Assembly (NCBI GenBank): GCA_039192165.1
Contig: JBCCXD010000015.1
Location: forward strand, 1 to 64,000
DNA: 64,000 nt
Reading direction: 5' to 3'
From: Dinoroseobacter sp039192165
GTDB taxonomy: Bacteria; Pseudomonadota; Alphaproteobacteria; Rhodobacterales; Rhodobacteraceae
The position numbers and the translations under genes were made by a program. This document shows, in pieces, positions 1 to 8,172 of the stretch. The notes below the pieces were generated by a model that saw only the letters and a list, made by a program, of their open reading frames with translations, did not search any database and had not been told where the DNA came from. The first letter of the stretch is position 1, and every line of letters starts with the position of its first letter.

Positions 1-1005
1 ATCTATGCATTCGGCCTTAGAGCTGGAGCTAAGAGCGTCAGACATAGCAAAGGGAGAAAACAGAAAAGCTAACGAAGTACATAGTTTCCAGACCAAAGAG
101 GGTGAAAAATTTCTCATTTCTTCAAGCCTGAAATATAAATGGTCGGGAAAATTTCTCTGAGCATAGTTCCCATCTTTGAGTCTATTTTTTCAGCGATTTT
201 GTTTAATCCGCAAACCTTTTCTGGTGGCTGCACTCACAGGCGCCTTAAGAATATGCTCCGTATTATGATGACCGGGAATTTTGCTTGCTCGTTAGACTAC
301 TGCCATCAATGCCGAAGCGCTAGCAATGCGATTCCGTAATAACGATAACAGACTGCAAGTCATAAATAATCAGAAATAGAGCGGATACGGCTCAGCACAA
401 GCCTGCAAGGGGTCCGCCTGAAGACCACAGTTAGGGTTCATTGCCAGAATGACAGCTATATTTCAGCTGCTTGAGACTGGGTCTTGTGACAAATCGCCAC
501 CACAGTCTCAGAGGACAGATCAGCCGAATTGCCCCAGGGCGAGCGGTTTTAGAAGCTTAATTTCTATTATGGGATCTTATGCACAAAGTTGCATGAAGCA
601 ACTTCCAGGATGCCAAGTGTTCCTCTCGAAACGGTCTCGCGAAGTAGCCGATGAAAGCCACCATGTAGTGTTTTCAAAGCATCTTGTTCCAGACGGATGT
701 TAGGCAACAGGATAGTCTCTGGTCGCTTTCGCTGTAACCAGCGAATAAACGGGCATTGAAGCTATGGCCTTATTGCTTGGTCCAAGACGAGGTTGGTTTT
801 GGTGCCAATCGCGCTGGTAAGCCAATTCAAGACGTTGAAGGTCTTCAATTGGTTCGACCGGATGTGAAAAGCGGCTTCTGCCCGAACACGTGTAACTCAC
901 CAAGACACCTTTGTAATCTGCACTTTCTCGGCAGCAAACAGGTGGACGAAAGGTGTCTTGCTCTCGTTCGGGGCCACCATGACCAATTGCTTCCGCTCAA
1001 CAGGA
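1..1005. other. AT-rich region without a recognisable gene
   Basis: No frame here gives a protein I recognise. Open frames are short and use codons unlike the dense GC-rich genes that follow. A plus-strand frame open from the left edge stops at position 160 and could be the tail of a gene lying outside the window, but its roughly 50 residues show no motif. The stretch is visibly richer in A and T up to about position 700. It may be a decayed gene or the border of an acquired segment; that is inference from composition only. Confidence 0.4.
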
Positions 1006-1692
1006 TCATCCAGATCGGCCAGTCTCCAGATTACTACCGAGATAGCCCAAAACCACCTCCAGTACGTGGTTCCGCCTGTCCGTGATGAAGTCGCGATCAT
1101 CCAAGTTCTTGCCGAATGTCGAGGACAGTGTGTGTTGGTTGGAAATGTGGATAAAGCTCAGCGCCAGAACAGTGAGATACAAATCCAGGGCCTCTGGTTT
1201 TCTCGTGAATTCGCCTGACGCGTGACCACGCGCAATAAGCGTCTCAAGGTTTTCGATGAGCGCACGTGAGCGGGCGTAGGGCTCTTGCGTTTCGACGACC
1301 GTTGTCCCGCCCGACAAATTCTCAGCGAGTATCATCCGCGGGAACTGCCGGTTCTCATGCATATAGTCGAAGGTGAAGTGGGCAAGCTTTCGAATACCCT
1401 CGGTCGGTGTGCCTGACCAGAAATCCTGTCGATGCTCAGCTTCGCGCAGTTGCTCGTACACCTGCAGCAGTGCTGCGCGGTAGAGGCCATCTTTGTTGCC
1501 GAAGTAGTGGTACAACATTCGAATGTTGCAGCCCGCAGTTTCGACAATCCTGGCGGTGCTCGCTCCTTTTCTGCCTTGCGTGCAGAACTCCTCAATAGCG
1601 GCATCCAACAGCCGCTGACGGGTCCCTTTTGTAACGTCCTCCACGCAGTTTCTGTCTGCTCTGGCGACTGTATTTGCTGCAATGCCGCTCAT
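1006..1692 (-). CDS. TetR/AcrR family transcriptional regulator
   Basis: A 228-residue protein with the typical TetR layout. The N-terminal helix-turn-helix lies at about residues 22-68 (TRQRLLDAAIEEF, then a recognition helix ending YHYFGNKDGLY). It is followed by an all-helical ligand domain with no recognisable effector signature. It is divergent from the ABC transporter/amidohydrolase operon, and a palindrome sits in the shared intergenic region, so it probably represses that operon and itself. The inducer is unknown but is likely the transported substrate or a product of the amidohydrolase. Confidence 0.9.
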   Translation of the reverse strand: MSGIAANTVARADRNCVEDVTKGTRQRLLDAAIEEFCTQGRKGASTARIVETAGCNIRMLYHYFGNKDGLYRAALLQVYEQLREAEHRQDFWSGTPTEGIRKLAHFTFDYMHENRQFPRMILAENLSGGTTVVETQEPYARSRALIENLETLIARGHASGEFTRKPEALDLYLTVLALSFIHISNQHTLSSTFGKNLDDRDFITDRRNHVLEVVLGYLGSNLETGRSG

Positions 1693-1750
1693 TCGTCTTC
1701 CGAAACCGCCCTAATTTTGCGCAGCGCAAAAAGTGCCCCTACGCCAACCA

Positions 1751-1768
1751 TAAGTAAAACTTTACTTA
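1751..1768. promoter_or_regulatory. Palindromic operator, probable TetR site
   Basis: TAAGTAAA-AC-TTTACTTA: two perfect 8-base inverted arms separated by two bases. It lies 59 bases before the divergent TetR start and 88 bases before the AtzH-like gene. Size, symmetry and position fit a TetR dimer operator controlling both directions. Binding by this regulator is inferred. Confidence 0.65.
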
Positions 1769-1855
1769 CCCCAAACCAGCCCTTGTTTCAAAAATATACC
1801 CCGACGGCCAGATTTACCGGACGCGCTGTGGACGGGAAAATTTTGGAGCTTTGAA

Positions 1856-2233
1856 ATGCAGATCAACAGCCCTAATGCACTGGCGGAACTGACAGCAGCT
1901 TTCGAAGCCTATGAGGCTGCTCTTATAGCCAATGAGGTTGAGACGTTGGACCGTCTTTTCTGGGCCAGCCCAGACGTGGTCAGGTACGGTCCAAAGGAAG
2001 CGTTGTACGGTCGAGACGAAATTCTCGCGTTCCGGAAGGCGCGGCCATCAACCGGCCTTGACCGGACGCTGATCCGAACTGTGATCACTACATTCGGCGC
2101 CGACTTTGGGACAGCCTTCGCCGAGTTCCGCCGCCCTGGCGTCAAAAAAACCGGCAGACAGAGCCAAACCTGGGTGCGACTGCCCGAAGGTTGGCGCATT
2201 GCGGCCGCCCACGTGTCGTTCGTGGAGGCATAA
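1856..2233 (+). CDS. AtzH/HpxZ-like (DUF3225, SnoaL-fold) protein
   Basis: A 125-residue cystatin/SnoaL-like single-domain protein. The pattern of a helical start (AFEAYEAALIANEVETLDRLFW), a YGPKEALYGRDEI segment and a C-terminal WRIAAAHVSF strand matches the DUF3225 group that includes HpxZ of oxalurate catabolism and AtzH, an amidohydrolase of the cyanuric acid pathway. It is the first gene of the operon, with only one base before the next gene. A role as an enzyme or accessory factor in degrading a urea-, purine- or triazine-derived compound is inferred from family and neighbours. Which of the two activities it has, if either, cannot be told here. Confidence 0.75.
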   Translation: MQINSPNALAELTAAFEAYEAALIANEVETLDRLFWASPDVVRYGPKEALYGRDEILAFRKARPSTGLDRTLIRTVITTFGADFGTAFAEFRRPGVKKTGRQSQTWVRLPEGWRIAAAHVSFVEA

Positions 2234-2234
2234 G

Positions 2235-3116
2235 ATGGTAAATCCTGTTCCACTCCACGCGCCAGACAAACAGACCAATCGAACACACGCGGCAGCGCCC
2301 TCGCGGCGAACACCACTGCTTAAGTTCGAAAAGGTTGCTGTGACCTACGGGTCGGGCGACAGCTCAACACTTGCGCTCGGAGAGACAACACTAGACGTCC
2401 CAAAGGGAGATTTCGTTGCCCTTGTCGGACCTTCGGGGTGCGGAAAATCGACCCTCTTGCGGATCGCCGGTGAATTGCTGGAGCCGACATCGGGACATGT
2501 CTTTATCCGGGGACGAGAGGCTGGCGCCGAACCCGTAAAGATAGGAATGGCCTACCAGAGCGCAAGCATGCTGCCTTGGCTGTCGATCCGCAGCAATGTG
2601 ATGCTTCCACTCAAGATCGTACAACCTTACCGACGCGAATTCAGGGCAAAGAAGCGGGGCGCGTTCCGCGACCGCGTGGATGCACTCCTTGAACAGGTCG
2701 GTCTGATTGACTTTGCCGAAAAATACCCCTGGCAATTGTCGGGAGGTATGCAGCAGCGCGCGAACCTGTGCCGCGCAATTGTGCACGATCCCGAACTTCT
2801 TCTGCTTGATGAGCCGTTTGGCGCATTGGACCAGTTCACGAAGGAGGAGCTGTGGCAGGTACTGCAGTCGCTTTGGGAGACGCGAAATATGACCGTTCTG
2901 ATGGTCACGCATGACCTGCGCGAGGCTGCATTTCTGGCAAACCGCGTGTGCGTTATGAGTGCGCGTCCGGGCCTTATACTAGAAGACTGCCATGCAGACT
3001 TCCCGCGACCGAGAACGCTTGATGACACCTTCAAACCTGACTTCGTCGCTTTGAACCAGCATCTGCGCGACCGGATCGTTTCGGTTCGCTCTGGCAGGGG
3101 GAAACGTCATGATTGA
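2235..3116 (+). CDS. ABC transporter ATP-binding protein (SsuB/TauB type)
   Basis: A 293-residue nucleotide-binding subunit. Walker A is VGPSGCGKS at residues 64-72. The signature is LSGGMQQR, Walker B is LLLLDEPFGALD, and the switch histidine is in MVTHDLREA. I chose the ATG one base after the upstream stop; longer in-frame starts would lie inside the previous gene. It overlaps the permease by eight bases. The subgroup (nitrate/sulfonate/taurine importers) serves periplasmic binding proteins of the NMT1/SsuA kind, and one is encoded at the end of this operon. The cargo is probably a small organic nitrogen compound. Confidence 0.92.
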   Translation: MVNPVPLHAPDKQTNRTHAAAPSRRTPLLKFEKVAVTYGSGDSSTLALGETTLDVPKGDFVALVGPSGCGKSTLLRIAGELLEPTSGHVFIRGREAGAEPVKIGMAYQSASMLPWLSIRSNVMLPLKIVQPYRREFRAKKRGAFRDRVDALLEQVGLIDFAEKYPWQLSGGMQQRANLCRAIVHDPELLLLDEPFGALDQFTKEELWQVLQSLWETRNMTVLMVTHDLREAAFLANRVCVMSARPGLILEDCHADFPRPRTLDDTFKPDFVALNQHLRDRIVSVRSGRGKRHD

Positions 3117-3879
3117 TGTGGTCAAGCGCCGGGCGCCTTCAATCGCTTTGATCTTTGGTCTCTTCGTGCTTTGGGAACTGGCGTGCATTGTGTTCGACGT
3201 ACCTCAATTCGTCCTGCCGCGCCCGACTGAGATCGTCTCGGTGATCTGGGAGTTTGCTGGCGCTATACGGCCACATGCGGAACGAACGCTCTTCACGACA
3301 TTGGTCGGGTTTGGCATCGGGGTGACGCTCGGCGTTGCCATTGGTTTGCTAATTGGATCGTCCCGTCTGGCCTATGACACGGCATACCCTCTGTTAATCG
3401 GAATCTCCTCGATCCCAATGATCGCAATGGTGCCAATTTTCGTACTCTGGTTCGGGTACGGGATTGTCCCGGCCATTCTGACGGCGGTGATCCTGTGCGT
3501 CTTTCCGATCATTGTGAATGTGGCGATGGGCATTGCGACCGTAGAACCCGAGCTTGAGGACGTCATGCGAACGCTAAAAGCCTCCAAGCTCGATATCCTT
3601 TGGAACGTCAGCCTGCCACGCGCAATGCCCTACTTCTTCGCCTCGCTGAAGGTTGCAATCACTCTGGCTTTTGTAGGCTCTGTGGTCGCCGAAACCGTGG
3701 CCTCCAATCGTGGAATTGGAAACATGATGATGATTGCCACATCATCGTTCAATGTACCGCTGGTTTTTGCCGGGCTTCTGATCCTCGCGATCATGGGCGT
3801 TAGCCTCTATGCGACTTTCGCGCTCATCGAGGCGCGGGCACTGCGTTGGGCGACGCGCAGTCAGAGCGGCTCGATATAA
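3109..3879 (+). CDS. ABC transporter permease (SsuC/TauC type)
   Basis: A 256-residue integral membrane protein with about six hydrophobic segments. The EAA-like loop (ELEDVMRTLKASKLDILWNVSLPRAMPYFF) couples it to the ATPase. It follows the ATPase gene with an eight-base overlap, and its stop overlaps the amidohydrolase start by one base, so the genes are translationally coupled. It forms the inner-membrane channel of the importer together with the ATPase and the substrate-binding protein of this operon. Confidence 0.92.
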   Translation: MIDVVKRRAPSIALIFGLFVLWELACIVFDVPQFVLPRPTEIVSVIWEFAGAIRPHAERTLFTTLVGFGIGVTLGVAIGLLIGSSRLAYDTAYPLLIGISSIPMIAMVPIFVLWFGYGIVPAILTAVILCVFPIIVNVAMGIATVEPELEDVMRTLKASKLDILWNVSLPRAMPYFFASLKVAITLAFVGSVVAETVASNRGIGNMMMIATSSFNVPLVFAGLLILAIMGVSLYATFALIEARALRWATRSQSGSI

Positions 3880-5420
3880 TGACGGCGGGCTCCCTCACAA
3901 TCCTGGGCGCGCGCGTAATGCTGCCAGATGCGGACCCGCACCATCCGCCATTTCGGGACGTGCATATTGCAAATGGCCGCATCGCTCGCATATCCGCGTC
4001 GGGCGAGCCGCCGCAGGAAGGCACCGAGGTCATATACGGGCGCGGGAAGCTTCTTGTTCCGGGCTTCGTCAACGCCCACTACCACTCCTACGATGTTCTG
4101 GCAAAGGGCCTGATGGAGGACATGCCTTTTGACCTTTGGGCCCTTTTGAGCCAGCCAGCGTATTGGGGGAAGCGCTCGCCAGCAGAGCTGCGACTCCGCA
4201 CGTTGATAGGCGGGTTGGAATGCCTAAAGAACGGTGTGACCTGTGTTCAGGACATGAACATGATCGTGCCCCATGATGAAGCCGCACTGGACACGATCCT
4301 CTCTGCCTACGAAGAACTGGGCATCCGTGTCGTGCTTTCGCTGGCTGTGCGCGATGTGGCGGCACTGGATATTGCGCCGTTCATGTCGTCTGGCCTTCCA
4401 CCCGATATCCGGCATCTCGTCGATGGGGTGCCTGGCGACGCGGCCGCCGAACTGGCATTTGTTTCGTCTCAGATAGAGCGGATTGGTCATAAACGACCTT
4501 GCCTGCACTGGGCAATTAGTCCATCCGGACCGCAGCGGTGCTCTGCTCATCTTCTTGAGGGGCTATCGGACCTTGCAGAAAACCATGGTTTGCCGATCCT
4601 AACCCATGTGTACGAGACCCGCGCACAGCTCGCCAAGGCGCGCAGCAGCTATCCCGAACACCAAGGCTCGCTGATCAAGCGCCTCGCGGATACCGGTCTT
4701 CTGGGGCCCAAGACGACGATTGCCCATAGCATCTGGATTACGCCAGAGGAGATTGACGCGCTCGCCGAGGCGGGCGCGAGTGTTGCGCATAACCCTATGG
4801 CCAATCTAAAGCTAAAGAGCGGCATCGCGCCCTTGTTGGACCTAGAGGCTGCAGGCGTGAACATTGCACTTGGTTGCGACAACTGCAGCTGCGGCGATAC
4901 CCAAAACATGTTCCAGGCGATGAAGCTTTTTACGCTGCTCGCAGGGGCGATGGACGGGCATCCGACAGGTGTCGGTGCAGCAGAAGCGCTCCGCTCCGCG
5001 ACAACCGGGGGCGCACAGGCTGTTGGACTACAGGGCGAGGTCGGCGCGATTGCGGAAGGCATGCGCGCCGATTTTTCGCTCATTGATTTATCGGATATCG
5101 CCTTTCAGCCATTCAACAGCGCGGTTCGCCAACTCGTTTACTCGGAATGTGGGCGCGGTATCTCGGCTGTGGTCGTGGACGGGCGCGTCGTTCTGCGGGA
5201 CGGCAAAGCCACCGGCGTAGACGAGGGTATGCTCTACGACGAGCTGGCAGAGCTGATGGTCGAGTACACTGCTGAGTTTACTGAGCTCAAGCAGCGCCAG
5301 TCCCCGGCATTTCCGCATCTTGTCGACGCCAACCGCCGCATCGCTGAGGCGGACGTCGGAATGGACCGTTTCATTCCACGCGCTGGTGCACATCCGAATT
5401 CGAGGGAGACACTTTCATGA
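3879..5420 (+). CDS. Metal-dependent amidohydrolase (TrzA/AtzA/8-oxoguanine deaminase-like)
   Basis: A 513-residue cytosolic hydrolase of the amidohydrolase superfamily. The expected metal and catalytic residues are present: H67 and H69 (HYH), H243 (THVYE), H283 (IAHS) and D334 (GCDN). This pattern fits the mononuclear deaminases and dechlorinases acting on aromatic nitrogen rings (cytosine, guanine, 8-oxoguanine, s-triazines). The ATG overlapping the permease stop was chosen over an in-frame ATG 33 bases upstream. Because it sits in an importer operon, its substrate is probably the imported compound or its first product. Substrate identity cannot be read from the sequence. A cysteine-rich stretch follows D334 (NCSCGDT), which is less usual. 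Confidence 0.85.
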   Translation: MTAGSLTILGARVMLPDADPHHPPFRDVHIANGRIARISASGEPPQEGTEVIYGRGKLLVPGFVNAHYHSYDVLAKGLMEDMPFDLWALLSQPAYWGKRSPAELRLRTLIGGLECLKNGVTCVQDMNMIVPHDEAALDTILSAYEELGIRVVLSLAVRDVAALDIAPFMSSGLPPDIRHLVDGVPGDAAAELAFVSSQIERIGHKRPCLHWAISPSGPQRCSAHLLEGLSDLAENHGLPILTHVYETRAQLAKARSSYPEHQGSLIKRLADTGLLGPKTTIAHSIWITPEEIDALAEAGASVAHNPMANLKLKSGIAPLLDLEAAGVNIALGCDNCSCGDTQNMFQAMKLFTLLAGAMDGHPTGVGAAEALRSATTGGAQAVGLQGEVGAIAEGMRADFSLIDLSDIAFQPFNSAVRQLVYSECGRGISAVVVDGRVVLRDGKATGVDEGMLYDELAELMVEYTAEFTELKQRQSPAFPHLVDANRRIAEADVGMDRFIPRAGAHPNSRETLS

Positions 5421-5908
5421 TCGCCGTAGTGACCGGGCTTTTCCATGTCGCAGTGAAAACATCAAACCTGCAGGCGACCCGCAGATTCTGGTGCGAGGTT
5501 ATCGGCCTTACAGAGATGCCGCGTCCTGATTTTGGCTATCCCGGTGCCTGGCTTGCCGTCCCCCTGCCTGGCGGTCTCGGCATTTTGCATGTCTACGCGG
5601 GTGGACCGGCTTTGGGCGAGGACGGGACCGCGCCAACCGGCACGGGCGCGATCGACCACGTGTCGCTCACCGCAATCGGCTACCACGCTTTTGTGGACCG
5701 TTTTCGCGAAGCCGGTCTTCCGTGGCGCGAGTTTCTCGTCCCCGGAACCGAGCTTTGGCAACTCTTCGTCTACGACCCCAGCGGTGTCCAACTCGAACTT
5801 ACCTTCGATGCCGCTGTTGAGAACGGGGAAACTCCCGTGATCCCGGAGGAACGTCTCTACCGCGCAGGCCAGTCTTTTTTTGACGCGTCTGCATACGACC
5901 ACTTTTAA
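5417..5908 (+). CDS. VOC family (glyoxalase/dioxygenase fold) protein
   Basis: A 163-residue vicinal-oxygen-chelate protein. It starts with the classic FHVAVKTSNLQATRRFW module, has IDHVSLTA in the second half and ends the fold with YDPSGVQLELTF. Metal ligands expected in the family (His in FHVAV, His in IDHVSL, Glu in LELTF) are present. The start overlaps the amidohydrolase stop by four bases (ATGA). It may isomerise, cleave or resist a product of the amidohydrolase; the reaction is unknown. Confidence 0.85.
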   Translation: MIAVVTGLFHVAVKTSNLQATRRFWCEVIGLTEMPRPDFGYPGAWLAVPLPGGLGILHVYAGGPALGEDGTAPTGTGAIDHVSLTAIGYHAFVDRFREAGLPWREFLVPGTELWQLFVYDPSGVQLELTFDAAVENGETPVIPEERLYRAGQSFFDASAYDHF

Positions 5909-5935
5909 CCCACTGACAAGAAGGAACTGTCTGAA

Positions 5936-6970
5936 ATGCTTGCACCTTTCCGTAGTATCGCTGCATCGGCCATCCTCGCTATTGGCTCTTTGTGGTCCAC
6001 AGCCGGTCTCGCCCAGGAACTGACGCCAGTCCGCTTTACGCTCGACTTTGTCCACCAGGGCGTTCACGGCTTTTATTATCGTGCCCTTCAGGAGGGCTAT
6101 TTTGAGGAAGAAGGTCTTGAAGTGACTATCGACCAGGGCGAGGGATCGGCAGCGACGGTCACGCGCATTATGTCGGGCGCATATGACGCTGGTTTTGGCG
6201 ACATCAATGCGATCATCCAGCAGGCGGCGCTCAATCCCGGGGATCAGCCAATCATGGTGTATCAGGTCTATAGCCGCGCGCCATTCGTCATGGTCACGCG
6301 AAAAGACGGCCCGATCCAGTCTCTTGAAGACCTGCCCGGCAATTTGCTCGGCGGCCCGGCCGGAAGCCCTACTTTGCGCCTCTTCCCTGGCTTTGCACGC
6401 GCCAACGGTATTGATCCGGATGCCATCGAGTACATGAACATGGCACCCAACCTTCAGGAGCAACTGATGGTTCGCGGCGATATTGCAGGCACGCTTGTGT
6501 TCAACGTCTCGGCTTTCATCAATCTGATCCGCATGGGCGAGGATCCGGACGACTATAACTGGTTCACGTTCGCGGATTACGGACTCGATGTTTATTCGAA
6601 CGGGGTCATGGTCTCACCTGCATTGCTTGAGGAAAACCCTGAAGCGGTTGCTGGACTCGTACGCGCACTGAACCGGTCGATGGTTGAAATCGTTGCTGAC
6701 CCGGATCTCGGGATCGAAGCAATGCTAAAAGTCGAGCCTTTGCTGGATTCCGAACTGGAGCTGCAACGCCTCAATTTTGCGATCGACGAGTTGATGCGTG
6801 CTGATGAGACTGTCGCTGGCGGTCTTGGCGTCGTGGATGATACCAAACTCGCTGAAGCGATTACGGTCATTTCCGAAGCCTATGAGCTTGAGCAGGAGCC
6901 TGAAGCTTCGGCAGTCTACTCCGACAAATTCCTGCCCGACATGTCCGAACGCGAGTGGCCGGCCATGTGA
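5936..6970 (+). CDS. ABC transporter substrate-binding protein (NMT1/THI5-like)
   Basis: A 344-residue periplasmic protein with a signal peptide cleaved near residue 26 (STAGLAQE). The mature part begins VRFTLDFVHQGVHGFYYRAL, followed by GYFEEEGLEVTIDQGEGS, the pattern of NMT1/THI5 and SsuA-like receptors that bind pyrimidine precursors, nitrate, sulfonates and similar ligands. It closes the operon of ATPase, permease, amidohydrolase and VOC protein and very likely feeds the same importer. Confidence 0.9.
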   Translation: MLAPFRSIAASAILAIGSLWSTAGLAQELTPVRFTLDFVHQGVHGFYYRALQEGYFEEEGLEVTIDQGEGSAATVTRIMSGAYDAGFGDINAIIQQAALNPGDQPIMVYQVYSRAPFVMVTRKDGPIQSLEDLPGNLLGGPAGSPTLRLFPGFARANGIDPDAIEYMNMAPNLQEQLMVRGDIAGTLVFNVSAFINLIRMGEDPDDYNWFTFADYGLDVYSNGVMVSPALLEENPEAVAGLVRALNRSMVEIVADPDLGIEAMLKVEPLLDSELELQRLNFAIDELMRADETVAGGLGVVDDTKLAEAITVISEAYELEQEPEASAVYSDKFLPDMSEREWPAM

Positions 6971-7351
6971 TACTCTGCAAGCGTCGCTCCATCCCGGTAA
7001 AACACCAGGGTCGGGCGGCGCTTTTCCTGGTTGCGGTGTGAGCGCAATTTGACCGCGAGAACAGCCCAACGCCCAGCGAGCCACACCGACGGTCACCAAA
7101 TGGCCTTGCCAGATGTCCCTGTCAGGAGTTTTGGCTTGGTTGCTCTCCACACCGAGATGGACCAGAGGAGGCGCAAATTGATCGCGCAACGGCTCTGTAT
7201 CTCTGGTGTCAAAACACACGAGCCGCAGAACGATGCTGCGGTTTGCGACGACCGGCCCAACGGATCGCAATCGCTGAGGGTCATTAAAAGACTAACGACA
7301 GGCTTTGAGTGCCAAAATTTCGAAGCCGCAATTGGCCAACAGAACCCTGCG
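6971..7351. other. Intergenic region, no gene seen
   Basis: Between the binding-protein gene and the convergent YHS gene. Several open frames exist on both strands, but none has a family pattern or a convincing ribosome binding site. I see no clear terminator with a T-run. Confidence 0.5.
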
Positions 7352-7831
7352 TCACTCAAAAAATGTTAGCGTGCTCCAGTGCGCCTGAGCGCGTGCGATC
7401 ATTTCTTCTGCTTGGCTGTCGAAAACCTCGCCACCGCGCGCTGCAAAAAAGACGTACAATTTACCTTCGTAAATACGCCAGACTTCAGGATCTCCGGGAA
7501 CGTCTTTGCCGAGCGACATCGCACGCGTGCAGTACCCCCCGAACTGAGGAGCATACGCTTCAGGATTGGCCTGGAACAAGACCGCGTCCTCTTGGCGCGC
7601 AAACCGCCAAATTGCCCCTTTCCAGTTGATTGTAACGGCATCTGTTCCGTCTTTTGCGACGCCTGCCCCAAAGTACGCCGTCGTGTCATAGCCTCCAAGT
7701 GCGTGGCCGGTGCTGGACAGGCTAAATCGGCTGATGGTTTTTGCAAGAAGAGCCGAGGGTGCAAAGGCAAGGGCAACAGACTGAAGTGCCATCGTTGCGA
7801 ACACGCGTCGGGATATTGCAGGTTTTGTCAT
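7352..7831 (-). CDS. Exported YHS domain protein
   Basis: About 159 residues from the chosen ATG (an in-frame ATG 72 bases upstream would give 183). The N-terminus MTKPAISRRVFATMAL resembles a twin-arginine or Sec signal. The mature domain has GYDTTAYF, WKGAIWRFARQEDAVLFQANPEAYAPQFGGYC and an ending in VFF, the YHS pattern found in exported proteins and near copper or heavy-metal proteins. Function is unknown; metal binding is only suggested by family. It stands alone. Confidence 0.8.
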   Translation of the reverse strand: MTKPAISRRVFATMALQSVALAFAPSALLAKTISRFSLSSTGHALGGYDTTAYFGAGVAKDGTDAVTINWKGAIWRFARQEDAVLFQANPEAYAPQFGGYCTRAMSLGKDVPGDPEVWRIYEGKLYVFFAARGGEVFDSQAEEMIARAQAHWSTLTFFE

Positions 7832-8172
7832 CGCTACTCTGAGCCCAGCTTCGAATGGCGGTGAGACCTGAGCTACCATCGGCGAGCGCATCCAGCCAAT
7901 CACAATTGAATGATAGGCTAGGTTGCAGCATTTGAGAGGTGCTTAGGGGGGCGATGCCCGTGTCCCACGGTTGTCCGAGTTCGGTGAATAAACCGGCAGC
8001 CCTTCGCCTCTACCGATCCCACATCAATCCCATTTGCCGCCAAATCGATTTTCAGATGCGCCTCAATTCGACCCTCCGCCTGAACCCGCCAGGCTTACGG
8101 CATGGGCTACAAAGCGGTTGCACTGCGCGAGCGTACAGGCTTGGTTAGAACGAACGTGAATCGAGGGTCCCG
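7832..8172. other. Intergenic region upstream of the MscS gene
   Basis: Holds the upstream regions of two divergent genes. A short plus-strand frame of 69 codons has no family pattern or ribosome binding site, and I do not call it. The base pattern reads as ordinary spacer. Confidence 0.45.

Noticed and set aside
5462..6463. Minus-strand open frame of 333 codons
   Set aside because: Runs antisense to the VOC gene and the binding-protein gene, which have clear family motifs; no pattern of its own.
7939..8148. 69-codon plus-strand frame
   Set aside because: No ribosome binding site or family pattern, and residues are typical of non-coding translation.
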